52,531 nt of DNA from Opitutaceae bacterium. Lineage in GTDB: Bacteria; Verrucomicrobiota; Verrucomicrobiia; Opitutales; Opitutaceae. The notes under the pieces are model-generated. The model was not told the DNA's origin. It did no database searches and worked only from the letters and a program-made list of their open reading frames with translations. The DNA lies in contig PLXR01000155.1 of assembly GCA_003151495.1 (NCBI GenBank), positions 1 through 52,531 on the forward strand, in the 5' to 3' direction. A program made the position numbers and the translations under genes. This document shows positions 34,936 to 43,702 of this stretch, in pieces; position 1 is the first letter of the stretch, and each line of letters starts with the position of its first letter.

Positions 34936-36165
34936 TCATGCGAAATCCTTCCGGAAGCGATAGACGCTCTGGACCAGTCCTTGCAACAAGCAGCAACTGA
35001 GCACGAAGGTGCCACCGTAGCTTATAAAGGGAAGCGGTATGCCCGTAATGGGCACGAGCCCGATGGTCATGGCGATGTTCACGAAGACATGCACCATGAA
35101 CAGCACCGTGACGCCTAGGGCGAGCAGGGTGCCGAACCGGTCCCTTGAGAGACCGGCGATGCGGATGCCGTTGAACAACATCAGACCAAACAGGCTGAGA
35201 ACCGTGATGCTTCCCAGAAATCCTTTTTCCTCGGCGATTACCGAGAAGATGAAGTCGTTGTGCGCCACCGCGCGGGGCAGGTAGCCGAGGCGGGCCTGCG
35301 TGCCCTCGGTCCATCCCTTGCCGGAGAGGCCGCCGCTCCCGACCGAGATCAGGGACTGGCGCTGGTTCCAGCCGATCCCCATGGGGTCGATCTTGTCGGG
35401 GTCGATGAACGAAAGGATCCGGTTGCGCTGGTAATCGTGCAGGGGCACCAGGCTGTGGGACTCATAGCGACCGCGGTCAGCCTGGAACGAGTAGCTGTTT
35501 GACTCCACAAAATCCATGTAACGCCATGTATCCCAGGCAATTATGCCTGTCAAAAGGAGGAACGCAGCCAGCGCGCCGGCGAAGAAACGCACGGAGAGCC
35601 GCGAAACGTAAAGCATGGAAAAGACCATCGGCGGAAGGACAATCGCGGACTTCAAGTCCGGTTGTTTCAATATCAAGAGCATGGGGGTACCCACCGCAAG
35701 GGCCAATTTCCCGAGCACCCCCAGGGACTGTTTCACCGTTCCTATCTCGCTGCGCACCAAGAGGCTGGCCGTTATGAGGAGGACGGCGAGGATTGCGGTA
35801 TCCGAGGGCTCGAACTGGAAGGGCCCGAGGCGGATCCATCTCTGCGAGCCGAAGACTTGGGTGCCTATGCCGGGGATAAGGACCAGGACCAGGGGCACCA
35901 GGCACGCCGCGTAGATCCAATGCGCCACTCCCAGCCAGAACTGGTAGTCGATGAGTGAGACCGTGACATAGAGGACGGCACCGATCAGGAGCCATACGAG
36001 CTGCCTGATCCAGCTATCGCCCTGCACCGGGAGCTGGGCCGAGTAGATGAAGGCGATCCCGAAGGCCCCCAAGCCCAACATTGCAATCGGCGTCCACGGG
36101 TCCCACCTTTCGCGGGTGGATGTATTAAAGACACTGAAGGAATCGACGGGTAAGCGTAAGTTCAC
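34936..36165 (-). CDS. rodA: Rod-shape protein RodA (SEDS glycosyltransferase)
   Basis: A 409-residue integral membrane peptidoglycan polymerase of the SEDS family (RodA/FtsW), working with a class B PBP in cell elongation. About ten hydrophobic helices are visible. Signature segments: GSQRWIRLGPFQFEPSD, ILKQPDLKSAIV, AVAHNDFIFSVIAEEKGFLG, and ITGIPLPFISYGGTFVLS near the C-terminus. It starts with GTG 36165, the first start in frame that keeps the N-terminal cytoplasmic tail (MNLRLPVDSFSVFNTST). The RodA identity rather than FtsW is supported by the adjacent RNase G gene. The 125-bp gap to the methyltransferase gene upstream contains a GC hairpin (36252-36274). Confidence 0.93.
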   Translation of the reverse strand: MNLRLPVDSFSVFNTSTRERWDPWTPIAMLGLGAFGIAFIYSAQLPVQGDSWIRQLVWLLIGAVLYVTVSLIDYQFWLGVAHWIYAACLVPLVLVLIPGIGTQVFGSQRWIRLGPFQFEPSDTAILAVLLITASLLVRSEIGTVKQSLGVLGKLALAVGTPMLLILKQPDLKSAIVLPPMVFSMLYVSRLSVRFFAGALAAFLLLTGIIAWDTWRYMDFVESNSYSFQADRGRYESHSLVPLHDYQRNRILSFIDPDKIDPMGIGWNQRQSLISVGSGGLSGKGWTEGTQARLGYLPRAVAHNDFIFSVIAEEKGFLGSITVLSLFGLMLFNGIRIAGLSRDRFGTLLALGVTVLFMVHVFVNIAMTIGLVPITGIPLPFISYGGTFVLSCCLLQGLVQSVYRFRKDFA

Positions 36166-36251
36166 CGGGCTGCCGATTCAGAAACCAAAGCAGCACCGTT
36201 TGCAACTGGCCATTCGCCCGACGCAGTCGAGATACAATGCATTTGGGGTGA

Positions 36252-36274
36252 AGCCCGGCCGCTAGGCCCGGGCT
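36252..36274. terminator. GC hairpin between methyltransferase and rodA genes
   Basis: AGCCCGG-N9-CCGGGCT forms a 7-bp perfect stem downstream of the methyltransferase gene (minus-strand transcription). No T-tract follows on the minus strand, so it is a weak terminator candidate that may separate the polysaccharide operon from rodA-rng. Confidence 0.35.
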
Positions 36275-36290
36275 GGGGAGGGCCTGTCGT

Positions 36291-36977
36291 TCACGGCGAG
36301 CCCGGTTCGAGGGCTGTGTCGGCGGGCCCCGTGGCCGCAGGGGCATCCGGGGCCAATATGGCAACGTAGCTCTTACACATTCCGAGGAATCGCTCCTTGA
36401 GGATAGGGCAGCCGGGAAACAATTCCCTCATTTCGCCGTAGGTCAGCAGCCTCACCTCGTTCAGGAACTCCTCGACTGCGGCGGGACCGGGCCGATCCAG
36501 CCAGCCCCGGACCGTGAGGTTGCGAATGAGCCGACGCTGCCAGGCGCGGGGGAGCCAATGGATGAACGGGGCGATGAGGTGGGGTTCGATGAAGAACTCC
36601 ATGGCCGGCGTCTGGATCCAGAAAGCCCTCCCGACCCGCCGGCATTCGGCGGCGAACCGGAGCTGCCGCTCCCACGTTCCGACATGCTCGATCACGCTGT
36701 TCGAGAACACGATGTCGAAGGAGCCGTCCGGGAAGGGCAGGGAGCAGCCGTCGCCCACCACCTGTCTCTGGACGACACCCGAGGCGCCAAAGCGCGACGC
36801 CTCCGTGTTCAGCAGGGTGACCTGGCCCCTGAAGCCCGACTCCACCCAGAACATCTCCGTTCCGCCGACATCCAGGATCGACCTCGAGAGGTCGGGGCGC
36901 ATGAGCCGCTCGAACTCCCGCCGGCGCCGCCTGCGGAAATGCGGCGAGATAAGCTCGTAGATCCTATTTATCCTCAT
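36291..36977 (-). CDS. Class I SAM-dependent methyltransferase (type 11-like)
   Basis: A 228-residue methyltransferase. Motif I-like SILDVGGTEMFWVESG (about 33-48) and the post-region VVGDGCSLPFPDGSFDIVFSNSVIEHVGTWERQLRFAAECRRVG are characteristic of Methyltransf_11. The C-terminal half (about 120-200) has hydrophobic stretches WIQTPAMEFFIEPHLIAPFIHWLP, as often seen in enzymes of polysaccharide clusters that act on sugar or lipid-linked substrates. It overlaps the polymerase/ligase gene by 14 nt, so it is the last gene of the minus-strand polysaccharide operon. The substrate is unknown. Confidence 0.85.
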   Translation of the reverse strand: MRINRIYELISPHFRRRRRREFERLMRPDLSRSILDVGGTEMFWVESGFRGQVTLLNTEASRFGASGVVQRQVVGDGCSLPFPDGSFDIVFSNSVIEHVGTWERQLRFAAECRRVGRAFWIQTPAMEFFIEPHLIAPFIHWLPRAWQRRLIRNLTVRGWLDRPGPAAVEEFLNEVRLLTYGEMRELFPGCPILKERFLGMCKSYVAILAPDAPAATGPADTALEPGSP

Positions 36978-38418
36978 GGGGGGCCGCTCCGGACCGGGCC
37001 GCGAATGCCGCCGTCTTCACCCGGGCGACCCCCAGGGCGACCCAGAAGATCACCGCCCCCATGGGCCCCTCCAGGACGACCCCGAAGCAGGCACTGATGG
37101 CGACCGTGATGACGATGCTCCACCACGCCATCGACTCCAGGTCGGCGGCCTTGAACGCCACCCGGGCCGACCTCGCGATCATCGCCGCGCCGAGGAGGAA
37201 CAGCCCCAACCCGATGAAACCCAGCCTCCCGAAGTTGGTCAGGATGATCGAGTGGGGGCTGCGGGTGTTGAATTCCTCCTCGGCGGAGATCCAGTTGTAG
37301 TCGGCCAGAAAGCGAGCGGCAAGGTCGTGGCCGAAGCCCAGGCCGAATAGGGGATTGGTGGCCATGGTTTCCTCGTACACCGCATTCCACCAGACCCGGC
37401 GAAACTGGTTGTTGTCTGTGGTGTAGGCGCTGTTCGAGTTCAGGTACGAGTGGGTGTTGTTGATGTCGACGATCGAGACGAGCCTCTCGTACATCTCGTA
37501 GCTCTTCGTCTCGATGAGCGGGTGGCCCCTGGCCATCTCGAGCGGGACCGAGATGGCGACTCCCGCGGCGATCACGGCCAGTTGGAACCCGACGAGCCTC
37601 GGCCGGCGGGCGTACAGCCACGCCGCCGTGGTGACCGCCGCCGCCACCAGCGCCGCCCGTGGCGACTCCTCAGTCCCAACCATCAGCAGCGAGATCGCCG
37701 AGGGCAGGAGCCACACCCTTCTCCGGGAGAGCTCGAATCGGGACCAGAACCAGAAGCTTCCGCACACAAGCGAGGCCGAGATCAGGTCGCTCTTGTAGTA
37801 GATGAGCGGGATGCCGTTCCAGCTGAGGTATTGGCCGTAGATCCCGGGAAACAACCCGTCGACGAGCACCGCCAGGGGAAGCACGATGAAGGCCGCGGTG
37901 TAGCTCCGCTCGAGCAGCACGGCCGAGTGGGGCTCGGAGCAGGCATACCTTGTCAGGAAATAGAACACGGCGTAGTAGGCCAGGGCGTAGTCCCGCAGCG
38001 CGAAAACCCCGTAGTCCCGAATGTCCATGGGAAGCCTCAGGGTCGCGAAGACGAGCCACATGAGGATCGCGACATCCAGCAGGTCGAACGAGAACGCCCG
38101 CGCCCGCGACATGGCGGCGCGGATCCCGAGCCCAAGGGTGCAGAACAGGAGCGCGGTCTCGGCGGGGAGGAGGGGTATTCTTGAGGTGAATTGGAACTGT
38201 GCGAATCCCCTGTTTCCGACGATGTAGCCGAACGACACCGCGGCGAGGATCCACGCCTCCGGGCTCGCGCCCTTCCGCCACTCGAGGAAAACCCAGAGCG
38301 TGCACGCTGCGATGAGGCCGGCGAAGCCGAAGCTCTCGTCGGCAATGTCGCTGGCCATCAGTACCGCGGCGACAACCGCGATCGAACCCGCCGCCAGTAA
38401 CCGGAATCTTGGGCTCAT
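36964..38418 (-). CDS. O-antigen ligase/polymerase-like membrane protein (Wzy/WaaL superfamily)
   Basis: A 484-residue polytopic membrane protein with about 11-12 hydrophobic segments. A long periplasmic loop after residue 310 (ETKSYEMYERLVSIVDINNTHSYLNSNSAYTTDNNQFRRVWW) leads into GLGFGHDLAARFL and SPHSIILTNFGRLGFIGLGLF, the pattern of the O-antigen ligase family (NSH/SPHS-type His motif). These proteins polymerise repeat units or ligate glycans. It lies between the GT9 gene (40 bp upstream) and the methyltransferase gene (14-nt overlap). The family is poorly conserved, so polymerase versus ligase cannot be decided. Confidence 0.85.
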   Translation of the reverse strand: MSPRFRLLAAGSIAVVAAVLMASDIADESFGFAGLIAACTLWVFLEWRKGASPEAWILAAVSFGYIVGNRGFAQFQFTSRIPLLPAETALLFCTLGLGIRAAMSRARAFSFDLLDVAILMWLVFATLRLPMDIRDYGVFALRDYALAYYAVFYFLTRYACSEPHSAVLLERSYTAAFIVLPLAVLVDGLFPGIYGQYLSWNGIPLIYYKSDLISASLVCGSFWFWSRFELSRRRVWLLPSAISLLMVGTEESPRAALVAAAVTTAAWLYARRPRLVGFQLAVIAAGVAISVPLEMARGHPLIETKSYEMYERLVSIVDINNTHSYLNSNSAYTTDNNQFRRVWWNAVYEETMATNPLFGLGFGHDLAARFLADYNWISAEEEFNTRSPHSIILTNFGRLGFIGLGLFLLGAAMIARSARVAFKAADLESMAWWSIVITVAISACFGVVLEGPMGAVIFWVALGVARVKTAAFAARSGAAPHEDK

Positions 38419-38458
38419 CGGGTCGGGTTCGTGCGCGGATCCGTGGACATGGGTCTCC

Positions 38459-39478
38459 TCATCCGGCGAGACGAAGCCTGCATTCCTGGGCGACCCGCTC
38501 CGGGGTCCAATGGGTCATGCACGCCATCGGCGCCGCCAGGTTCGCGCACCCCGCAAGCTTCTCCTGGAGCCTCTCACAGGGGGAGCAGCTCAGGTTCGGG
38601 TGCCTGAGCACGCTCCACCTCTCGCGGTGCCAGAAGGGGTCCCAGCCCCTGGCCGACGGGCCCGTGACGACGACACCCGGGCACCCCAGGGCATTGGCAA
38701 GGTGCATCGGGCCGGAGTTGTTCCCGAGGAACAGGTCCGAGGCGGAGATCCAATCGGCCAGCTCGGCGACCGAGTTGACAGGCGCGTGGGTGACACCGGC
38801 CGGCGCGGTCCCCGAATTCTTCCCGTGGGCGATCCATACCACCTCGAACTCCCGCGAAAGGGATTCGGCGACCGCGGCGAAATTGCCGGCCTGCCATTGG
38901 TTGAGGGGCCCGCCCGCCCCGGCATGGACGACCACGCGCTTGCGGGCACCCCTGGGCCTAGGCTGCGGGGCGAGGAGGTGCCGGAGGTCCGGCGGGGGCG
39001 GCTCCTCGGGCCAACCCGTGGCGTCGCCCAGGGAGCGCGCGACCGCCCGCGCCATGTTCCAGTTCCACATGGCCGGCCGAGCGCACTCCGGGAGGGCGAC
39101 AATCTCCGTCAACGAGCCCGGGATGCGGGCAAACGCCATGCTGGCCCCGACCCGGGTCTCCGCGCCACTCAGCCTCGCCAGCAGGTGCGCCGTGTTCCCC
39201 TGGTCGAAGGGGACCATGCAGAGGCCCGCATGCCGGCGACGGACGGCGAGGAGCCACCGGACGAGGGCCCAGGGTCGGCGGTACGCCTTTTCAAACTCCA
39301 GCTTGCCGGACACGAGGACCTCGTCCGGCGCCCACTTGCCCCCGTAGAGCCCCGCCTCGTTCGGAGTCGTGAGGAGCGTTATCCTCAGCCCGGGGCATCT
39401 TTGGCGGAGCGCCTGGATGGCCGGCACGAAGACGACGTTGTCACCCAGGTTGTTGAACTTGAAGACAACCAGGTTCAC
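38459..39478 (-). CDS. Glycosyltransferase family 9 (heptosyltransferase-like)
   Basis: A 339-residue GT-B glycosyltransferase. I place the start at GTG 39478, whose bases overlap the flippase stop (GTGA); the frame is open far upstream, but only as shadow of the flippase gene. Typical GT9 features: VVFKFNNLGDNVVFVPAIQALRQRCPGLRITLLT at the N-terminus, VVVHAGAGGPLNQWQAGNFAAVAESL in the middle, and DLFLGNNSGPMHLANALGCPGVVVTGPSA, the nucleotide-sugar pocket. The C-terminal CSPCERLQEKLAGC adds a Cys-rich end (LSCSPC...C), as in LPS core heptosyltransferases. The sugar donor is unknown. Confidence 0.88.
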   Translation of the reverse strand: MNLVVFKFNNLGDNVVFVPAIQALRQRCPGLRITLLTTPNEAGLYGGKWAPDEVLVSGKLEFEKAYRRPWALVRWLLAVRRRHAGLCMVPFDQGNTAHLLARLSGAETRVGASMAFARIPGSLTEIVALPECARPAMWNWNMARAVARSLGDATGWPEEPPPPDLRHLLAPQPRPRGARKRVVVHAGAGGPLNQWQAGNFAAVAESLSREFEVVWIAHGKNSGTAPAGVTHAPVNSVAELADWISASDLFLGNNSGPMHLANALGCPGVVVTGPSARGWDPFWHRERWSVLRHPNLSCSPCERLQEKLAGCANLAAPMACMTHWTPERVAQECRLRLAG

Positions 39479-40848
39479 GGCATGGAGGGCGCGGCCTCGC
39501 GGCCCCGAGCGGCGGACAACGTCGCCCAAACGAGGGGCGGCAGGAGGCAGAGGGCCAATCCCGCTGCGCCCGCCTCGAGCACCCCGTCCACCGTGCCCCG
39601 GCCGAGGCCCCAGAAAAGCCCGGCCGTGGATATCAGCAGGCCAGGGGTTGCCGCCCAGGCGAGCCCGCGGAGCCTTCCGACGCCGATGAGGAAGTAGATG
39701 AGGGGCTGGGCCGCCATTTGAAGGAGGCACCAGGACGCAGCCAGGACGATCAGGGTGCGATCGGCCGTCGATGCCACGGCCCCGACCCAGAGCCTCATTA
39801 TGGCCGGTGCCTGCCACGCAGCGGCGGCAACCCCGAGCGCAAGGAGGCCAAACGCGGCAAGGGTCCGCCGGAAGGTCCGGCTGACCCATGCGTGGTCGCG
39901 GCGCGCATGCGCCTCGGTGTACGCGGGCCACACGGGGGACAGGAGAAGGATCTGGCCCTGTTGGAACGGGCTGAAGAGACGCATCAGGATCGTGTAGCCC
40001 GTCACGGACGCCGAGCCCGCCGCCAGCGAGATCGCCAGGGCGGGCGTGGACTGGACCAGCGCGAGGCCGACCTGGGGCAGCGCAAAGAGCAGGCTCGAGC
40101 GGAGAATCACGCGCAGCTCCGAGACGGGCGCCAGCGCCGATGGCCCGAGCTTCCAGCCGAGCACCTGGAGGAGGTGGATGAAGAGGCCCAGTCCCTGGAT
40201 TACCGGGACCAGGAGGCTCGCCGTCAAGAACCACAGGAATCCCCAGTGTCCGAATGCGGCGGCGGCGACCAGCACGAGGGAGATCGCGCTTCCACCCGCG
40301 ATCCAGCCGGCATGGATCCACCCGCGCTGGGCAGCCGCGGCAAGGCGCGCCACCGCGTTGAAGGGCAGTCCCGCGACGAATGAGGAGACCGCGATCGCCA
40401 GGGCCGGTCCCGCGAGCCTCCGAAGCTCGGGATCGTGGATATGCAGGATGTCCGGCCACCGGACGAGAAACGCAACCGGCAGGCCGGCCGCGAGCACGGC
40501 CACCCCGAGGAGGCCCAGCACCATGACGCCGGTCCAGAACACGCGCTTCATGGAATCCATGTCGTCGCTCCCGAAGTGGTTCGCCATGGTGTGCTGCATC
40601 CCAACCCCGAGCCCGAAGTCCACGTAGTTCAGGGTCGTGACGACACTTATCAGGGTTATCCAGAAGCCATAGGCCTCGGTCCCCAGGTAGTGGATCGCCA
40701 ACGGTATCTGCACAAACGTGCATGCCACCGAAAAGGCCTTCACTCCCGCTGACGCGACGATGGTTCGGCGAATCGCGCGGTCGCGGCGGATCTCGTTCGG
40801 TGAAGTCGGTGCGGGCACGCCGGCGCAGGGTGGGGTCAAAGTAGCCAC
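39475..40848 (-). CDS. Polysaccharide flippase (Wzx/MATE-like, PST family)
   Basis: A 457-residue inner-membrane flippase with about 12-14 hydrophobic helices. I use GTG 40848 (MATLTPPCAGV...), since sequence upstream is not hydrophobic and overlaps the divergent GT4 gene. Recognisable features: VKAFSVACTFVQIPLAIHYLGTEAYGFWITLISVVTTLNYVDFGLGVGMQHTMA in the first helices, typical of Wzx proteins, and LMRLFSPFQQGQILLLSPVWPAYTEAHAR later. Wzx proteins move lipid-linked repeat units across the inner membrane. First gene of the minus-strand polysaccharide operon, divergent from the GT4/exosortase pair. Confidence 0.86.
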   Translation of the reverse strand: MATLTPPCAGVPAPTSPNEIRRDRAIRRTIVASAGVKAFSVACTFVQIPLAIHYLGTEAYGFWITLISVVTTLNYVDFGLGVGMQHTMANHFGSDDMDSMKRVFWTGVMVLGLLGVAVLAAGLPVAFLVRWPDILHIHDPELRRLAGPALAIAVSSFVAGLPFNAVARLAAAAQRGWIHAGWIAGGSAISLVLVAAAAFGHWGFLWFLTASLLVPVIQGLGLFIHLLQVLGWKLGPSALAPVSELRVILRSSLLFALPQVGLALVQSTPALAISLAAGSASVTGYTILMRLFSPFQQGQILLLSPVWPAYTEAHARRDHAWVSRTFRRTLAAFGLLALGVAAAAWQAPAIMRLWVGAVASTADRTLIVLAASWCLLQMAAQPLIYFLIGVGRLRGLAWAATPGLLISTAGLFWGLGRGTVDGVLEAGAAGLALCLLPPLVWATLSAARGREAAPSMP

Positions 40849-40942
40849 GTGACAATACTTCGCGCGCGTCCTCCCGGGCAATCCGGGCGCGCCGCTCCCA
40901 GGCGCCGAAATTTCGCTTGGCGAAAACTCGGGAGCGTCTGGA
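40849..40942. promoter_or_regulatory. Divergent region between flippase and GT4 genes
   Basis: Only 94 bp separate the two starts, so back-to-back promoters must lie here. A GGGAG at 40930-40934, eight bases before ATG 40943, is a good ribosome-binding site for the GT4 gene. I cannot pick promoter boxes with confidence. Confidence 0.4.
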
Positions 40943-42055
40943 ATGGCGCCCATGCACGTTAAGCTCGCGCTCTCCACGCTGTGCGAGAACCCGGAGAGGA
41001 GGACCGGCCTGAGCACCCTTTTCCGGGAATTCGTCGGGGAATCCAGGCGCCTCTTTCCCGGCGTGGGCTGGATCGTGTTTGCGGGCCCGGAGGAACCCTG
41101 GCCCGACGGGGACCCGGGGGTCGAGGTGTGCCGCGATTTCCCGTCAAACGATCGCGTCATCGCCCGGATCTTTGCGGATCATTTCCTGGTGGCTGCCGCG
41201 GCGCGGAGGCGCGGCGCCTCCGCCCTCATAACGGTGGGATTCCACCCGTTGCTCACGGCCGGCCTCCCCGTGGTCATGCACGTCCTTGCGGTCGCCGGTC
41301 CTCGCAGGGATCGGGGCGCGCGGGCCCTCTACCGCAAGTGGGCGCTCGCGCGGGGACTGCGGCGGTCGGCCCTGGTCGTCACAAACTCCTCCTGGGCAAG
41401 GTCCACCCTCGGCGCCGGCAAGGCCCGGGTCCTGGTGAGCCCGGAGGGGTTGCGGCACGAGCTTTTCAGGCCCGAGGGGCCCTCCTATGGCGGCACCGCG
41501 GGGAAATACTTCCTCTGGGCCTCGAACTTCTACCCCTACAAGAGGGTGGGGCTTGCCCTGGCCGCGTATGCCGGCCTGCCGCCGCGGACCCGCTTGGACC
41601 ACCCATTCGTCCTTGTCGGGGGGGATTGGAAGGGCGGCCGCGGCCTCGCCGAGACCCAGGCCGGGCGACTGGGAATCCAGCAGAACGTCCGCTTCCTGGG
41701 ATGGGTCGACGACGATGCGCTCCCCGGGCTGTACCGCGGCGCGCTGGCCCACGTCATGTCGACGTCCCACGAGACGTTTGGGCGCAGCGTCCTGGAGGCG
41801 ATGGCATGCGGTTGCCCGAACGTGGTTCAGGACCTCCAGGTGCTTCGCGAGGTGGCGGGCGACAGCGCCCTGTATGTGGATTTTGCCGACACGGCGGCCG
41901 GCACCCAGGCCCTTGCGGCAATCTGCGCCGACCCCGAGCTGCGGGCCCGCCTCGGCGCCGGAGGGATCGCGCGCTCGAAGGAGTTCAGCTTTGAGCGCCT
42001 GGCGCGCGAACGGGTCGGCGCGATTGCCGGCATATTGGGAGAGGCGATCCCATGA
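40943..42055 (+). CDS. Glycosyltransferase family 4
   Basis: A 370-residue GT-B glycosyltransferase of family GT4. N-terminal acceptor domain about 1-170, C-terminal donor domain about 180-365. Motifs: GKYFLWASNFYPYKRVGLALAAYAGL at the start of the donor domain, NVRFLGWVDDDALPGLYRGALAHVMSTSHETFGRSVLEAMACGCPNVV, which contains the E-x7-E catalytic pattern. The start at ATG 40943 is supported by a GGGAG eight bases upstream. The stop overlaps the exosortase ATG (ATGA), so the two are co-translated. It is part of exopolysaccharide or surface glycan assembly; donor and acceptor are unknown. Confidence 0.88.
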   Translation: MAPMHVKLALSTLCENPERRTGLSTLFREFVGESRRLFPGVGWIVFAGPEEPWPDGDPGVEVCRDFPSNDRVIARIFADHFLVAAAARRRGASALITVGFHPLLTAGLPVVMHVLAVAGPRRDRGARALYRKWALARGLRRSALVVTNSSWARSTLGAGKARVLVSPEGLRHELFRPEGPSYGGTAGKYFLWASNFYPYKRVGLALAAYAGLPPRTRLDHPFVLVGGDWKGGRGLAETQAGRLGIQQNVRFLGWVDDDALPGLYRGALAHVMSTSHETFGRSVLEAMACGCPNVVQDLQVLREVAGDSALYVDFADTAAGTQALAAICADPELRARLGAGGIARSKEFSFERLARERVGAIAGILGEAIP

Positions 42056-43674
42056 ATGGGTTGAAGGCAAACTCGCGCCGTGGCGCCGCCCTCGTATGTG
42101 CCGCGGCGGGCGTCGTGCTGTTCCAGGCCTTTGGAAATGCGACCCATGGCTATATCGCCACGAATTCCCTCTTCTACTGGTGGGGTTTTCAATGGGTCAA
42201 CCCCGACTCCGAGACGGAGCACGCGTGGCTGGTCCTCGGGCTCGCCCTCTTTCTGTTCCTGCGGAACCTCCGGCGCACGCCCGGGGAGAGCGTTCCGGAT
42301 GACTACAGGGCCGCAGCCGCCATCGTTGCGGCGCTGGCCCTCCATACCCTTGGGTTCGTCGCCCAGCAGCCGAGGGTCTCGATCCTCGCGCTGCTCCTGT
42401 TCACGTGGGGGATCCTGGCGGTCATCGGGGGTCGGCGGTGGTCGGCGGCGTCCGCGTTTCCGCTGGCCTTCATGATCTTTGCCATACCGGTCAACGCGCT
42501 CGACAGCATAGGCTTCTGGCTGAGGATGGGGGTCGTGGGCGCCGGGACCCACGTGGCGCACCTCCTCGGCATCGGGGTCATCCGGAACGGGACGCAGATC
42601 CTGGCGCCCGACGGCAGCTACCAATACGACGTGGTCGCGGCTTGCTCGGGCATACGTTCGCTGGTGGCGCTCACGGCGTTGTCCGTCTGCGTGGGCTACC
42701 TCTGGTTCAGGTCCGCGAGGCTGCGGATCTCGCTCTTCGTCCTCGGGATCCCCCTGGTATTCCTCGGCAACGTCGTGCGGATCTCGTCGATCATCGTTGC
42801 CGCCAGGATTGGCGGCCAGGGCGCAGGGGACAGGGTGCACGACGTGATGGGGTACGGCGTATTTGCCATCGTCATCGGGGGGATGATCGGCATCGCCGAG
42901 GCGGCCGTCAGGATCTTTCCCTCGGAGGCGGCGGGCGCCGAGACGCTCGGGGAGGGGAGCCGGGCGCACTCGGGGCGCGCCCTTTCGCCCTTCGCCCTGT
43001 GCGCCGCCGTCGCCGCTCTGGCGGCATCGGACGCGGCATTCCTGCGGCACCGGCAGCAGGAGCCGCCGGTTGAGACGACCGGCGTGCTTCTGGCCAAAGG
43101 CGGCGTTAACCCGGTCGAGCTGCCGACGTTCCTCGACTCGGGCTGGATGGGAAGCACGATCGAGCCGACCGCGGTCGAGCGGAGCATCCTTCCCCCCGAC
43201 ACGGGATACTCGAGGAAGCTGTACGTCAGCCAGGGCGGCGTGAGCCGCCAGCTGCTGCTGTCAATCGTGCTTAGCGGCCGGGACCGAACCTCCCTCCACA
43301 GGCCGGAGCTTTGCCTTGTCGGCCAGGGCTGGACGATCGACGGCGCGTCAACCCACAGGTTCTCTTACCCGCGCAGGGGCGATGGCGGCTTTGAAGCGAC
43401 GGTCCTGCGCGTGCACCGGCAGCAGGAGCGCCAGCCTCGAGCGGCGCCGGTGCCGGAGATCGTCGTGTATTGGTATGTCGGCGGCGACAGGATCGTGGCG
43501 TCCCAGGTGGAGAGGATGCTCTACGACTCTTGGAACAGGGTGGTCCACGGTAGGGCAGACCGCTGGGCCTATGTCCTCGTGAAGACCGACGCCGCTGACG
43601 GCGCGGACGGCGCGCTCGCGAGGATCCAGGAGGTTCTCAACTCCGCGCTCCCGTCATTCCAGCAGCCCCTCTGA
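42052..43674 (+). CDS. Exosortase fused to EpsI domain
   Basis: A 540-residue two-part protein. Residues about 1-290 are an exosortase/archaeosortase, a polytopic membrane transpeptidase. The catalytic Cys198 lies in VVAACSGIRSL, with Arg243 in GNVVRISSII and His263 in RVHDVMGYGVF. Residues about 300-540 are an EpsI-like domain (DUF3485): GRDRTSLHRPELCLVGQGWTIDG and PEIVVYWYVGGDRIVASQVERMLYDSWNRVVHGR. Exosortases process PEP-CTERM-like sorting tails and are co-inherited with exopolysaccharide genes, as here. The exosortase-EpsI fusion is a known arrangement. No substrate with an evident sorting tail is encoded in this window. It starts in the stop of the GT4 gene (ATGA). Confidence 0.9.
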   Translation: MNGLKANSRRGAALVCAAAGVVLFQAFGNATHGYIATNSLFYWWGFQWVNPDSETEHAWLVLGLALFLFLRNLRRTPGESVPDDYRAAAAIVAALALHTLGFVAQQPRVSILALLLFTWGILAVIGGRRWSAASAFPLAFMIFAIPVNALDSIGFWLRMGVVGAGTHVAHLLGIGVIRNGTQILAPDGSYQYDVVAACSGIRSLVALTALSVCVGYLWFRSARLRISLFVLGIPLVFLGNVVRISSIIVAARIGGQGAGDRVHDVMGYGVFAIVIGGMIGIAEAAVRIFPSEAAGAETLGEGSRAHSGRALSPFALCAAVAALAASDAAFLRHRQQEPPVETTGVLLAKGGVNPVELPTFLDSGWMGSTIEPTAVERSILPPDTGYSRKLYVSQGGVSRQLLLSIVLSGRDRTSLHRPELCLVGQGWTIDGASTHRFSYPRRGDGGFEATVLRVHRQQERQPRAAPVPEIVVYWYVGGDRIVASQVERMLYDSWNRVVHGRADRWAYVLVKTDAADGADGALARIQEVLNSALPSFQQPL

Positions 43675-43691
43675 AGCCCAGTGCGCGGGCT
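43675..43691. terminator. Small hairpin after the exosortase gene
   Basis: AGCCC-AGTGCGC-GGGCT begins at the first base after the exosortase stop codon and lies in the 28-bp gap to the convergent methyltransferase gene. A 5-bp stem without a T-tract, so a weak terminator candidate. Confidence 0.3.
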
Positions 43692-43702
43692 CCGGCGATT
43701 CG

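Noticed and set aside
36047-36265. Small plus-strand gene overlapping the rodA start
   Set aside because: Basic, Pro/Lys-rich translation that is antisense to the rodA N-terminus. The rodA frame is well supported.
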